DNA from: Meira nashicola
Lineage: Eukaryota; Basidiomycota; Exobasidiomycetes; Exobasidiales; Brachybasidiaceae
NCBI GenBank assembly: GCA_001600355.1
Contig: BCJU01000001.1
Location: 703,178 to 767,177 of the forward strand
Length of the DNA stretch: 64,000 nt
Direction: 5' to 3'
In this document: piece after piece, positions 45,511 through 56,694 of the stretch
Numbering within the stretch: position 1 is the first letter of the stretch
Layout of the letters: each line of letters opens with the position of its first letter
Notes under the pieces: generated by a model
Databases searched by the model: none
Told to the model about the DNA's origin: nothing
The model's input: only the letters and a program-made list of their open reading frames with translations
Program-made: the position numbers and the translations under genes

Positions 45511-47511
45511 TCACAAGCGAACGCTAAACATGTTAAGCGCATTGCGATCCGATTCATGACGTTCAGGTAAACCTTTCACGTTTAAACCTAAGCCAGAGAT
45601 TGTACCATTTGTCACGGTCGCCGAAACTTCACCCTTGGAATTGTTGTTACCCAAAGGTGATGGCCCGGAAGACTTACTTGATCCACCGGCTAAGCTTAGC
45701 AATGCGCCTACTGCATTGGCATTAGCGCTATCTTGGCTGTCTGAAGCTTGCATTTCGTTTGCACTTCCACGAATGGCTGATTCACGGGGCAAAGTAGGGC
45801 TAACCAAAGCACGAATTGCACTGGAACGACCAACGATGGAAGAGTATTGTGTTGTGTGTTGGTGTGATGAAGCTAGAGGCTGTAATGATTTGCTATTTCC
45901 ATCCAAAGGATCGGATGAAGGTACAGTCGTTGCAACCGAAGAACTATAACCGCTTTGATACGAATTGGGTTTGCTTCCTGTGGGCGTACCTGAATAGCTT
46001 GATGATCTTAATCGCTGTAGCTTAGGCCTCATTGGTGCTCTGTCTAGCTGTGCAGATGCAACGCTGATGGCAGGATCAATGTCACTGTCATCCGGCAATG
46101 ATCGCTTACGAGGATTTTGAACGGAGACAGGTTCGGAAGGAGCAAGTCTTTCGACTTCATCACGGACAGATGTTGGCTCGGCGAATTGGGTTTGATGAGT
46201 ATTGCTGACGCTGATTGGAAGAGTGGTAGCAGGACGTGAAATCGGTGAATCTAATACGTCATCTTCATCATCTTCGTCCAAAATATCAGCATCACCTTGA
46301 CCATCGGGAAGACCTCCTGCACGATTAATTCCATCATGGAATGAATATTCTTCATCGTTCACTTTCAAGCCCCATTCACCACCGCCTTCGCCGACGAAGC
46401 GAGGATCTTCGCTAACGCGACGCAAGCGGCCTTCACGTACATCACGTTTGGTGAAATAAGAAATCACATGAAGTTTACGTCCGGAAGCAGTTGTGATTGA
46501 AAAAGATTGTTTGATCAATCCTTCAGGTTTGTATTGATTTGAAGTTGGTCCATCATGGGTTGCATTGTTGGACTTTTTCCTTGCTTCCAATTCACGGTAT
46601 GTCAAGAAACATCCGCTAACACGACTAGCGCTCCAAACACGACCGTCAGTCCATCTCTTCATTCCTGCTTCTTTTTCATCCCATGCGAAAACACAACCGC
46701 TAGATACCATATCAGCACGCTCTGCGTCTAAAAGCCGTCTGGTTACTCTTCTTGGAGGAGGAATTGTTTTGCTCTGCAATTGAGTATTTTGAGGTGATTT
46801 AGGCGAAGAAGCATCGGATGGAAGATCGCATGCAGATAATAACAAGATTGCATCATGTGCTGATTTTATATAACCGATATATGTTGGTCGTTGATCGCCT
46901 GGTGAACCCATATGAATCATATTTGGATCTGCTAAATAATGACCATCGTTGTGAATGCTATGTGGATTGTATGCATTTGGTTGCATCATATGTGGCGGTG
47001 GAGCGTTGAGCATTCCTACTGAACGTCTATGTTCCATTGCAGGATGAGGTGCAGTAGGATAACCATTCATCAAATTATGCATACCTTCTTGTTTTGCCAT
47101 CATTGCACCATGATCATTGACAGGGTATCCACCTATTTCTCTCATTGGCGGTTCGCCGTATGTGTATGGGCGTGGAGCATGTTCGTTCATATATTCTCTA
47201 TGATGATAATTCGATCTTGGTACTTCGTCAAATCGTTCATATTCAGTAGGCGGTGAATGATAATTGTATCTGGGATGATGAGAAGTTGGCGGCATACCAT
47301 ATCCTGATGGCGCATTCATTGAAGGTGGTGATCGATTAGGATGATGATACGGTACTCTTGCGCCTCTAATTTCATACGATGAAGGAGGACTGTTCATGAT
47401 CCGATGACTGTGATGAGATGAATGTAGATGATGCAAAGGGGGAGGAGGCGGAGGCAACGTTGAACGCGCACTCAGAACTTCCCTGTCATCGTAGTCACGT
47501 TGATAAATCAT
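45511..47511 (-). CDS. WOPR-domain (Gti1/Pac2) transcription regulator
   Basis: 666 residues from the ATG at 47511. The first 209 residues are His/Pro/Tyr-rich and disordered. The WOPR DNA-binding domain begins at 210 (TYIGYIKSAHDAILLLSAC), continues after a short loop with RRVTRRLLDAERADMVSSGCVFAWDEKEAGMKRWTDGRVWSASRVSGCFLTYREL, and its second half holds LIKQSFSI...RKLHVISYFTKRDV (to ~360). The rest is Ser/Pro/Gln-rich with an acidic patch (DILDEDDEDDVLD). Proteins of this family (Wor1, Ryp1, Gti1, Pac2) switch developmental and morphological programmes. The domain usually sits at the extreme N-terminus; here it is displaced by a 200-residue tail. More than 2.3 kb of non-coding DNA lies upstream, as often seen for such switches. 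Confidence 0.92.
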   Translation of the reverse strand: MIYQRDYDDREVLSARSTLPPPPPPLHHLHSSHHSHRIMNSPPSSYEIRGARVPYHHPNRSPPSMNAPSGYGMPPTSHHPRYNYHSPPTEYERFDEVPRSNYHHREYMNEHAPRPYTYGEPPMREIGGYPVNDHGAMMAKQEGMHNLMNGYPTAPHPAMEHRRSVGMLNAPPPHMMQPNAYNPHSIHNDGHYLADPNMIHMGSPGDQRPTYIGYIKSAHDAILLLSACDLPSDASSPKSPQNTQLQSKTIPPPRRVTRRLLDAERADMVSSGCVFAWDEKEAGMKRWTDGRVWSASRVSGCFLTYRELEARKKSNNATHDGPTSNQYKPEGLIKQSFSITTASGRKLHVISYFTKRDVREGRLRRVSEDPRFVGEGGGEWGLKVNDEEYSFHDGINRAGGLPDGQGDADILDEDDEDDVLDSPISRPATTLPISVSNTHQTQFAEPTSVRDEVERLAPSEPVSVQNPRKRSLPDDSDIDPAISVASAQLDRAPMRPKLQRLRSSSYSGTPTGSKPNSYQSGYSSSVATTVPSSDPLDGNSKSLQPLASSHQHTTQYSSIVGRSSAIRALVSPTLPRESAIRGSANEMQASDSQDSANANAVGALLSLAGGSSKSSGPSPLGNNNSKGEVSATVTNGTISGLGLNVKGLPERHESDRNALNMFSVRL

Positions 47512-49866
47512 AATGCTTGGGTTTATGATGATGTCGAAGAGGTGAGAATCCTTGTATATTATAAGGTAAGAAGATCCTTCTTACAGTTAGGTACACTTGT
47601 TTGTACTTGTTGGTGAATGTATGCTGCGTGACGAGAGCGGACGCAGACTGAATCTGGATTGATCAAAAATAATTAGATCAATCCGAACAAATATGTGAAG
47701 GAGATGATTGTCATCAAGCAAGCGAATTTATGCAATGCTTTGTCTCTCAGATGAAAAATCGATCAAGACTGAGGATCGGATGAAGCGTAAAAAGATGATG
47801 CTTGAATAAACAAATGCGCGCAAATAAAGCAAATATGTACAAAGAAAGAAGAGCTTTTTTACCTTACTCTCTCTCTATCTTAGATTTGAAATCTAGCTCA
47901 TGCATGCATAAAAGTAATATTCTCTCTTCTTCTTCCCTTACGGAATTCATATTCCATTCGAATTGACATGCTTGTTCACCCTTATTTTGGCTCAAAAAAT
48001 GGAGGCAAACCCTGCTTAAAAATCTTTAATTTATGTCAAAAATAAAACTTCAGCACAGGAATTGAGCGGTGTTCGATCATTTGACCTGCATTAAAGCTTA
48101 CACGGGTCCACAAAGAACAATGCAAAAATTCCGTTTCGATGTTGTTTACTCACCCTCTTCAGAAAGGGTGATCGCACGCATGCAGTAACGTACATGTAAA
48201 ATGCATGCAATAAACTCTTATTTTGACTTTATTGTCCTTATCCGATACATTTTAATGATCCTATGATCTCATAGATGCATATGAATGAAAATTTTAACTA
48301 TTCTCTGGCAGAGCAGCTAAAGAGGGAAAAGACGCGTGTTTGCTGTGTAAACGCGTGCGTCTCTCTCTCTCTTCCTTCTCTTATTCGTATCAACATGTTG
48401 GTGAAGATTTTTGATGTGGGTAATACAGCCGTCGATCTTCTTTTTCTGTTTTGTAGAAAAGCATATTACGATCGAATTTAAGGCAATAGGTGGAAGTGCA
48501 GTTTTATTTTTGATTGTTTTCAATTTTTCTATCATTCTTGTATAACGCCCTAAAGTGGTACAGGGAGAATGTGGGTGGAAGAGGAGTTAAAGTGAGAATT
48601 ATCAATTTGTGCAGACGGCAGGGTCCATGATGAGCTGCATGTCTTAAGAAGAAAAATCAGTTCACTTCATTGTTCCCGCACCTTGCCACTCTTTACACCG
48701 TCTTTAGCGGAGATCGAATTAAGCGCTGCTACAGACTCTAGATTGCTTTCAAATTCGTAAGAGGCGTATGAACTGCAGATTAATAGAAAAGAGAACCCTT
48801 AAAGAAAAAGCCATGGTCACAAATAACGCGCCATTGCAGAGCAGAAAAGGAGACTAAAATTTTTTAAATGTCGGGAAATCGAGAATGAAGATCGTGATTT
48901 GATAATAATGCAGAAAAATAAACTTTTTCCCCATTTTAGACGTCTGTGGAGCAAGCTATTTGTTACCTTTTTAAACTTTAGCCAAGTACAAAATTTTATC
49001 AAATTTTAGCGTAATATTCGGTCCTAGTTCGGGCATATTGACTCAGACAAACAACCTTAATTAGAACTATGCTGTCTTTACTATTGGTCCTTGTCATAGT
49101 ACGTACATATATAACGGACTTAAAGAACATTTTTTAAAGATATTCTGCAATAAGTGGCGTAAGGGCAGTGATCGATCGGCAGGGGTCAAAATTGGTTAGG
49201 CACATTCATTTAGATCAAAAAAAGAAAGGTAGACTATAAAATAAAATTCCAAAATTAGACTATAAAATTGACGGGCTACGTTGCATAAGATGCATAAAAG
49301 GGGAATATAAAGAGTTTATTTTTTTATACTATGTACTTTATTTTTAATTTATGACACATTATTATGTATTCAACTTTAAATGCCGAATGTTAAAATATTG
49401 AAATTTCCTCTGCTTTGGTGGTGTTATCCGTTGTGGAGTCCAGGATCTTTTTTTCACCCGCATTCATGTTGAACTAAGATACGCTAAAAACGAAGTTCAA
49501 TTCTTAATAAACCTGCATTAATTGAGATTCAATCGATCGTTCTTTCGGAAACGTTTACTTAAGCACAAGTCTAATTGTATGTATGCGTATATGCCCCCCA
49601 AGTTGGCAATCCTCTCACACTAATGAACGGAAGTGACGGATAATGACAATATGGAAAAATGGAAAAATAAGGTCCTCGGTCATAAAGATTTGCATGATTG
49701 AGTGGACATGTGCGATGGATATAAGGATGAAACGGAGACATCCATATCCGCTTTGTTTCATCGATGATATAACCGGTCTCATTCGCATGCAAGTTTCAAA
49801 CTTAAAAACGAAAATAATCTGTGAATAAACGGTGGGGTATGATTAATGATACAAATTGGTTGTAAT
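47512..49866. other. Long gene-free region upstream of the WOPR gene
   Basis: About 2.35 kb with no credible coding frame. It includes a CATGCATGCAT tract near 47899, a pair of ACGCGT sites at 48332-48337 and 48351-48356, and A/T-rich DNA from about 49000 to 49400. Probably regulatory and 5'-leader sequence of the WOPR gene. Confidence 0.55.
48332..48356. promoter_or_regulatory. Tandem pair of ACGCGT (MluI-box) sites
   Basis: Two exact ACGCGT cores, 13 nt apart, about 820 bp upstream of the WOPR start codon and just before a CTCTCTCTCTC tract. Paired MCB sites are a known arrangement for MBF targets in yeast, but the distance makes a link to the WOPR gene uncertain. Confidence 0.3.
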
Positions 49867-50930
49867 TCATGCAATAATGCAATCTTCTTTCTTCTTCTTA
49901 TCTTCTGCTTCATTGCTCATATGCATTTTAGCCATCTCTTCGGCCAATTTAACTTGCTCGGATTGCGTTAAAAGTCCTTTCTTTTGACGAGCTTGCATGG
50001 CTTTAATTGCTGAAATATGTTCGCTTTTTGCTCGCCTGAAGAAGAAAGGAAATGTGGGGTTAGTGAGTATTGTGATAGGCGAAAGAGAAATGGTTTAGCC
50101 TGACCAAACAATCATGCCTCGCCAAAGATTGGTCTGGGAACCCACTTGTCCATCTTTCTTTCATTTGATGCTGCATGAATGGCACGAATTGGATTTAAAT
50201 TCTCTACTTTTCCATTCAATTTGCTTTGCTTCTCTGTAGGTGCTTGTTGCCCTATCACTTTTTGCTGTTGTATAGTAGCACGTTTAGCTGCAAGTGAATC
50301 GAGTAATTTGCTGCCAGGAGAAGAAGAAGATGAAGATGTTGCAGAAGTGTATTGTTTTGACTTTGAAAGCGAGACGCATTGATGTTGAACAGGTGCTCTA
50401 TGAGAAGGACAGAAACGCAAATGACATTGAGGACATTGAATTGGAACGACCATCAATTTATGACATCTCCTTTCTTCGCATTCATTCTCCCTTTTTTCCT
50501 TTCTTTGAGTTTGTAATTTTCCATCTTTTCCTAAAGCTTTGCATTCAATCAATCCTGTTTTTGAATTTGGCGTCAAATGAGCGTCCATTGCCACATTTGG
50601 ATCTTCATCACGCTTCCATTGTTTTGGAGGTTCATGACAAAGTGGACATTGAGGAACAACAAAATCTGGCGTAGGATTAGGACAATGATGATTTGCAGTC
50701 TTGTAATGTTCAGAACAAAATTTATTCTGACAATCTGCACATCTAAAAGGTAAAAAATCTTCTCGATTACATTCACCCCAATGACATCTTTGACCGATAA
50801 ACATCATCTCGCTTTGATATTGACGTTCTTCTGCTCTAACACGTCTTGGTGGTGGAGTGGATGTACCATTGTTTGATGTTGCATCTAATGTAACAGTAGA
50901 AGTTGAAGCTGCTGTATTTGTAGTAGTCAT
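49867..50930 (-). CDS. AN1-type zinc-finger protein (ZFAND2-like)
   Basis: Two exons, 50930-50146 and 50035-49867, encode 317 residues. The 110-nt intron (50036-50145) has donor GTGGGT, branch CTAAC and acceptor TTCAG. Reading through it gives a short tail and a stop, whereas splicing (…MDK|RAKSEH…) restores a 56-residue C-terminus. The start is the ATG at 50930; the frame extends three codons upstream only via a GTG. Two AN1 zinc fingers are visible: CHWGECNREDFLPFRCADCQNKFCSEHYKTANHHC, then after a linker with a CPLC pair, CEERRCHKLMVVPIQCPQCHLRFCPSHRAPVQHQC. Two-finger AN1 proteins (human ZFAND2, yeast Cuz1-like) link the proteasome or Cdc48 to stress. The new C-terminus is a charged helix (AMQARQKKGLLTQSEQVKLAEEM), not an obvious UIM. 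Confidence 0.85.
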
Positions 50931-53900
50931 GATCGTCACCTTCTCTTAAGATTGAGAAGTGGAGATCTAATGTAGCACTTGCTATGTTGTACTTGCAAAA
51001 GGGTGGCAATTTTCCAATTTCTATCCTTCCTTTGGTGGTGGTGGTCGAATGCAAAACTCCTTTTTTGTTTCCACTCACTGATGCTTTATATTTATACCTT
51101 TCTCTATCCTCACCTTTTCACAAAGAACCCAAAGGAATGATGACGAGCTTCTATCAAAAACCTTAAAAATCCTTAAACCCGGCTATAGAATGGGCGTAGT
51201 CCATGTAGCAGCACTAGGGCACGATTACGCAGCGCTTGGCGTTCTCTGTCGTACGACGTATATAATATATTACGCGTCTGTTACGATTTTAAAATTATTA
51301 TATAAGCACGATATGAAGTGCAGCAGCTAGGGTGCGGGAGGTCCAACCTTCCACCTCTCCGAGAGGTAACTTGACTCTTACTTCCCTACGCCCAACCCTA
51401 AGTGCAGCCCTTTTGTTCTTCTAAGGGTACTTCTTGCATACATACATCTTTCACAAACCATAGAGCTATTATACCCTTGAAATGTAAGAAGAGTGATTTT
51501 ATATATACACATACTGCTCTTATTATCGAATCGGAAACTTGGCCTAAATCGTCAAATTTGGTTTCCTTATCTTTGACCTATGTACATAGTTGTAAAAACT
51601 TCTTGTCTCTTGACCCTTTTGATCATTTACCGGTCCTCTACGGTCTTTTACGGATAGATTCGGTAAATCTGCACCTGTTCGGAAATGTCATTTTCCGTAT
51701 ACCAGCTTCTGGTAAACGTTTATCAGCAAGTGAAATCGAATGATATACGTACATACTGTATGTACAATGTATGTATATGCACATTGTATCGGAAATATAA
51801 TATTTCACTATGAATTGATGCATGATTGTACGTACCCTTTTGAAGATCAATACGTCATTCATAACAGTTTAATCATTGATTTCTCATTCTATTTTTATCT
51901 GCTTTTGCTTTTTATGTACGCAATCATATTCCTTTCTATTTTTCCGGAAGTCTAGACTTTCTTCAGGTAAAGTATGCGTTAATTAATTTTTTAGCTGCTT
52001 CGGCCAAAATAAAAATTAGCGTCTCGTGCAAAATTCACCTTTTTCCCCAAAGAAAAAAGATTGTATGTATGTATGTAGCATTTTCTTTTCACATGACATG
52101 AAAAACATACTTGAATTATGAATATTTCATCTTTCTTCGGGACCGAAATCAGACCTTTGAAACTCAGTTTAAAGTCATGTACCAAAGTCACACACTACAT
52201 GAAAAGAAGAATGATACTTTTTCTTGGCCATTCAACCGGGGAAACTCACAGCCAGCAGTACATTTTGCCGTTTGAATTATGTACGCGTAGGTGCTAAACT
52301 AGGAACGTACATATCTTTTTCTTCTTCCTCTTCTTCCCTCTTCGGTTCCGAGGTGTGTGCAGTATAGCACAGCAATTAACTCTATTTATAAAATACTTTA
52401 AAAGTGGCTTGAGTAAAACATTTTCGCACCCACATTTAAGCGATTCTGAATTTGAATTCCACAAATATCCTGAGATTTCCGATTTTAATTGATCCTTATG
52501 TTTGAGTTTATACGGAAGAAGAACTCCTTTACACAGTATAATAGTGTAAACCCAGTTTAAGACGGGCGCGATACTTCATGTCAAAGGGAAAAAAAAGCGC
52601 CGCTTATTTTGACCTTTACGCTAAGATGGGAATAGCTTATATCGTGTCATACTAAACGGAGATTGAAGCGATCAGTCAAATCTCTCATACCTACATTCCT
52701 AGACAGACTAAATAATCTTTAATCTGTTTAGCTTGAAATGTTCAGGCTATTCTTAGATCAAGCGTGCGCCGGGGAGAGGTGACCCGAATAAGATTAAGCC
52801 AAACGCGTTTTTGTACAACATAAAGGTAGAGAATGTGTATATACACACAATGAAGAACGGAATAACGGGCAACGGGCCGAATGCATGTTTGAAATTTGTC
52901 TCATTTACCATGCGAAATGTTGCATCAGGATTTCAATATTATCCACCCGTTCAAGGTCTTATAGAATGATGAAATGTTCTTATTCAATACTGAATGAATC
53001 TGTTCGCAAGGTAAGAAAAGCTCTTGTGTGCAGCGCGCGCGTAATATATGTATGTATGTATGCAAATGTAAACTTAAAACCCAACAGATGAGAAAATGAA
53101 GCCACAAAAGTGGTCATACATGATTATCGGATGCGAATAATGAAGATTCTCAACAAGATCAGGGGGGAAAGTATTATCTATTTGAAGAAATCTGAAAAAA
53201 GTTAGCCGCGGGCTAAAGTGCAGAATAAAATCTGAAGAGAGATATTTTACGTCATTTAAACGGGTGCCCGGGTTTTACTTGCAATTTTGTACATACATAG
53301 GATATGTGCAATCGGAAATTGAAAGGGTCTGGAGCAACTCACAGCTCGCGTAAAATCCTATTTCAACCTGTTTTTTTTTTTTGAGACGTACATATCAAAA
53401 CGGAACCGCATTATGTCTCCTACAGGCGGGGTTGAATTGAGCAACATAGAGCGGCATATGAGCAGGCTGCATACATGCATAAGCCCTGAATCTTATTTTT
53501 TTATTTTTTATTTTCAAACCAATTTAGGCGCTGCCGGGCTACATCGATTACATTTTCTATGCATTTTAATTAAGTTTCCTTTTTTTTTGCATTAAGTATG
53601 TACATATGCAAGTAAGCCCATGCAGATTACGTACCTTGACCATGATTGCTCGAGTGGCCCTTAACTTTGCATACATACATACATGTCCATACACGAGAAT
53701 ATCGGGCAAATGGAGTTATTCTTCTTTGGACAGGTATTCTGTTTGTTTGTGTAACTTTTCCCCTCCTTTTCCCTTCTTTACAATGACGTTCGATTCTGTA
53801 CTTTAACATCCTCTGAAGAAAACCCAAAGAAAGGAAAGGTGACAATTCTTCGCTCCCGAAAAAAAAAGCATGTTTTGAGGAGGAGTGCATAAATCAAAGT

Positions 53901-54570
53901 TTGCCGGTTTACCCTTTTCATTTGTACTTTAAATCCTTCTTTTTTCCCTTATAAACACCCAGCAAAGTTCGAGGTGAATAGTCAAAAGAAGGAAAGCGGT
54001 TAATCTTGTCATTCGGTTTATCATACTTTTTAATCGTCTTTTTGTTTTTTCCTTTCGCTACGCCTACTCCGCCATCAATTTCGCCTCTTTGCCGTAATTA
54101 TTCGGACAATAAATCCTTCTTTTGGAGAATAATCAGCAAAAAGGACGTGCATTTATTGCGGCCAGCATTATTCACGCACAGACGAGGAAAAAAGGGTATT
54201 ATTATTATTGGTCATTATAAAAGGAAGAAAAGGAACCGAAAAGTATTTTCAAGGGCGAATTATAATTGATCCCCGCTTCTAAAGTTTATTATAAAGAAAA
54301 AAGGCCACCGCTTTTAACCTTACTTCTTTTCTCATCCCTTCTCCGTTATATGGATTCATTCTATGTAACTCTGCGGATTGATCGCTCATAAACACATTCA
54401 ATCGAACCTTCAACGATTGAAGTCGGATCTTTTATTTCTTTGTAATTTATAGAAAATTTTGTAGCCAATTTTGACCTTGGAAAAAAGTTTGCTCATTTGT
54501 TGAGCAGTCATCTGATTGGAGGCAAAGGGGAGAAGATTGACAAAGCGATCGACGGATCCTTTGGTCGTCA
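50931..54570. other. 3.6-kb gene-free region between AN1 and velvet genes
   Basis: The longest non-coding stretch in the window, between divergent genes. I see no convincing protein, tRNA or rRNA. It holds the hairpin element at 51316-51408, at least five TACATACA/TGTATGTA runs (near 51437, 51747-51775, 52061, 53047, 53664) and homopolymer T runs. Likely a large regulatory region for the velvet gene, possibly with non-coding transcripts. Confidence 0.55.
51316..51408. repeat. Short inverted-repeat hairpin element flanked by 9-bp direct repeats
   Basis: AAGTGCAGC occurs at 51316-51324 and again at 51400-51408. Between them, TAGGG(TGC)GGG at 51328-51338 pairs with CCC(AA)CCCTA at 51391-51400, and an inner hairpin ACCTCT-CCG-AGAGGT lies near 51352-51366. 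A T4 run follows at 51411. This fits either a tiny MITE-like insertion or a structured RNA. The assignment is open. Confidence 0.5.
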
Positions 54571-56538
54571 ATGTCACGTATACCTGCTTCACGCAAAGCA
54601 ACAGATTCAAGCGATCAACAATCTTCATCGTCTCAACAACACTCCGCTGAAGTTCAAGCTGAACAATCAACGACGACTGATCATACCATCCATCCTGAAG
54701 AGGATAAAGTCAACCGAAAGTCAGATTCAAACAATCCATCGACTAGCGGTGAAAGTATCGATCCATCATCGAATCGCAGCTTCAACACAACCAATCAAGA
54801 ATTCTCTCGAACGGATGAACGTGAAGGTCAAACAACAAAACCCACCTCCAGACCATCCCCATCAATTTCCAGTTTACTCTCCGATCCTACTGCTTCTGAA
54901 AGAAAGTTGAAAGGACAACAATCAACAAATACAGCATCGGACGATCATTACGCTCAAGAGTCTCACTCTTCCCGTTTACCGCCAAATTCGAATGTGTCTA
55001 CGCAACATTCCTCTTTGTCATCATCACCAAGAGCATCAAAATCGGCCACTCCATCCTCAGAAAGAAGTATTATACCCTCGACTGAACAACCACAGTCTTT
55101 CTATCCTTCTGCTGATCAATTCTCTCGTGCATATACTGAGACACAATTCACAGCAGGAGGAGGATCTTTGTCAAATGAAACACAACAAGTATCAACTAGT
55201 CAACAATATACAACAGAATCTTACGTACCACAAGCAGCATTTCAACGAAGATTGAATCAACAAAAGTCTATCAGTCGACCAACGACAAGTAGAAGACATT
55301 CTCTAAGCGGAATGTCGCGCGTTCGCAATGGAAGAAAGTATAGATTGGTCGTTGTACAACATCCAGAGAGGGCACGTATGTGTGGATTCGGAGACAAGGT
55401 AAGTATGATTACATCATTAAGCGATGATAGCAACGACTGATTTCTTGTTTCTATCTTTTGTTTTGAATTTTCACAGGATCGAAGACCATTAAGTCCATCG
55501 TTAATCGTTAAATTGATCGTTACCGATGCTGAAACCGGTAAAGAGGTTTCGCCTTGGCAACTAAATTCATCTTTATTCTTTTTAGCAGCCGACCTTTGTC
55601 ATCCTGAAGATTTAATGTTGGCGCCACGAAACCTTTTAGTTCATCAACACGCAACCTCTGTTCCGACATCCAGTATGCAGGGTAGCTCTTCCTCCTATGC
55701 AGGCGGTCAAAGAAGGTCATCCAATCCCGGCACGATCCCAATGACTTCGATTCGAGCACCAGGATCTACATATGATAGTCAGCAATCTTTCGCCAATCAA
55801 AGTGGTCAAGAGAATCCTTCTGGCTCAACTACAACATCTCCGTCTTTGCCTGCAACGACTAGAAATCCACCTCCGCCACCTTCGAAAACTGCAGCTCATT
55901 CTAGCGGAATGGATCCTGCGATTCAATATCCATTTCATGCAGCAGCAGCAGCGGCAGCAGCTCAGCGTTCAAATTTGAATTCGGGAGAAGGTAGCTCAAC
56001 AGGTAGTTCGATAAATCAATTATCAGGTCAACAAAGTTTGACAACGGTAACCATGGAACATTATACACGAAATTTAGTAGGAGCAGCAGTAACTAGTGCA
56101 AACGTTTTACGTGATGAAGATGATCAATTTTGCATATTTTTCGTTTTACAAGACTTGAGTGTTAGAACTGAAGGTGTTTATCGAATCAGGCTCATCTTTA
56201 CCGATTTAGCACAACAAGATGGCGATACGGTTGAAGGTGTTTCGGATGCTTTAGCAGAAGCTTATACGGATACGTTTACAGTATATTCGCCAAGAAGGTT
56301 TCCCGGAATGCTCGAACCTACCGAATTATCAAAAAAGTTGGCTTCTCAAGGTGTCAAGATTGCCGTTCGAAGTGATAAAAAGAAACGTCAAAGGGGAGCC
56401 GAACAAGCAGGATCAGGATTATCTTGGCCTTCCGATATTCGTGGTTTAGCAGGACCCGGAACTTCTGGTAGCGGAGGTGGCGGAAGCGTTGAAGGAGGTG
56501 ATGGAGAAGGTGATGAAGGTGACGATGAAGATGATTGA
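54571..56538 (+). CDS. Velvet-domain transcription regulator (VelB-like)
   Basis: Two exons, 54571-55398 and 55477-56538, encode 629 residues. The 78-nt phase-0 intron has GTAAGT and CACAG ends. The first ~255 residues are Ser/Gln/Thr-rich. The velvet domain starts at YRLVVVQHPERARMCGFGDK and continues across the splice with DRRPLSPSLIVKLIV...SLFFLAADLCHPEDLMLAP. A ~140-residue low-complexity insert interrupts it, and it resumes with MEHYTRNLVGAAVTSANVLRDEDDQFCIFFVLQDLSVRTEGVYRIRLIFTDL and YTDTFTVYSPRRFPGMLEPTELSKKLASQGVKIAVR. The large insert inside the velvet domain is typical of VelB. Velvet proteins bind DNA as dimers and couple development with secondary metabolism. The C-terminal tail is basic, then Gly- and acid-rich. 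A 3.6-kb non-coding region lies upstream. Confidence 0.88.
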
Positions 56539-56694
56539 GCAAAATTCAGTATGGTTGTCGTGTTATACCGCAAATGTCTGAAAATCGTTTCGCAAGAAAG
56601 TGGAATAAGCATTTAAAAAAGTACAAGGGTTGTCAAGCAAATGTCTAATATTGTCCAATTTAATTGAAATGTTATTTTATATATAGTACATCTT

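Noticed and set aside
50112..50145. Unspliced C-terminus of the AN1 protein (WVPRPIFGEA)
   Set aside because: It lies in a good intron (GTGGGT donor, CTAAC branch, TTCAG acceptor), and the downstream exon restores a long charged helix.
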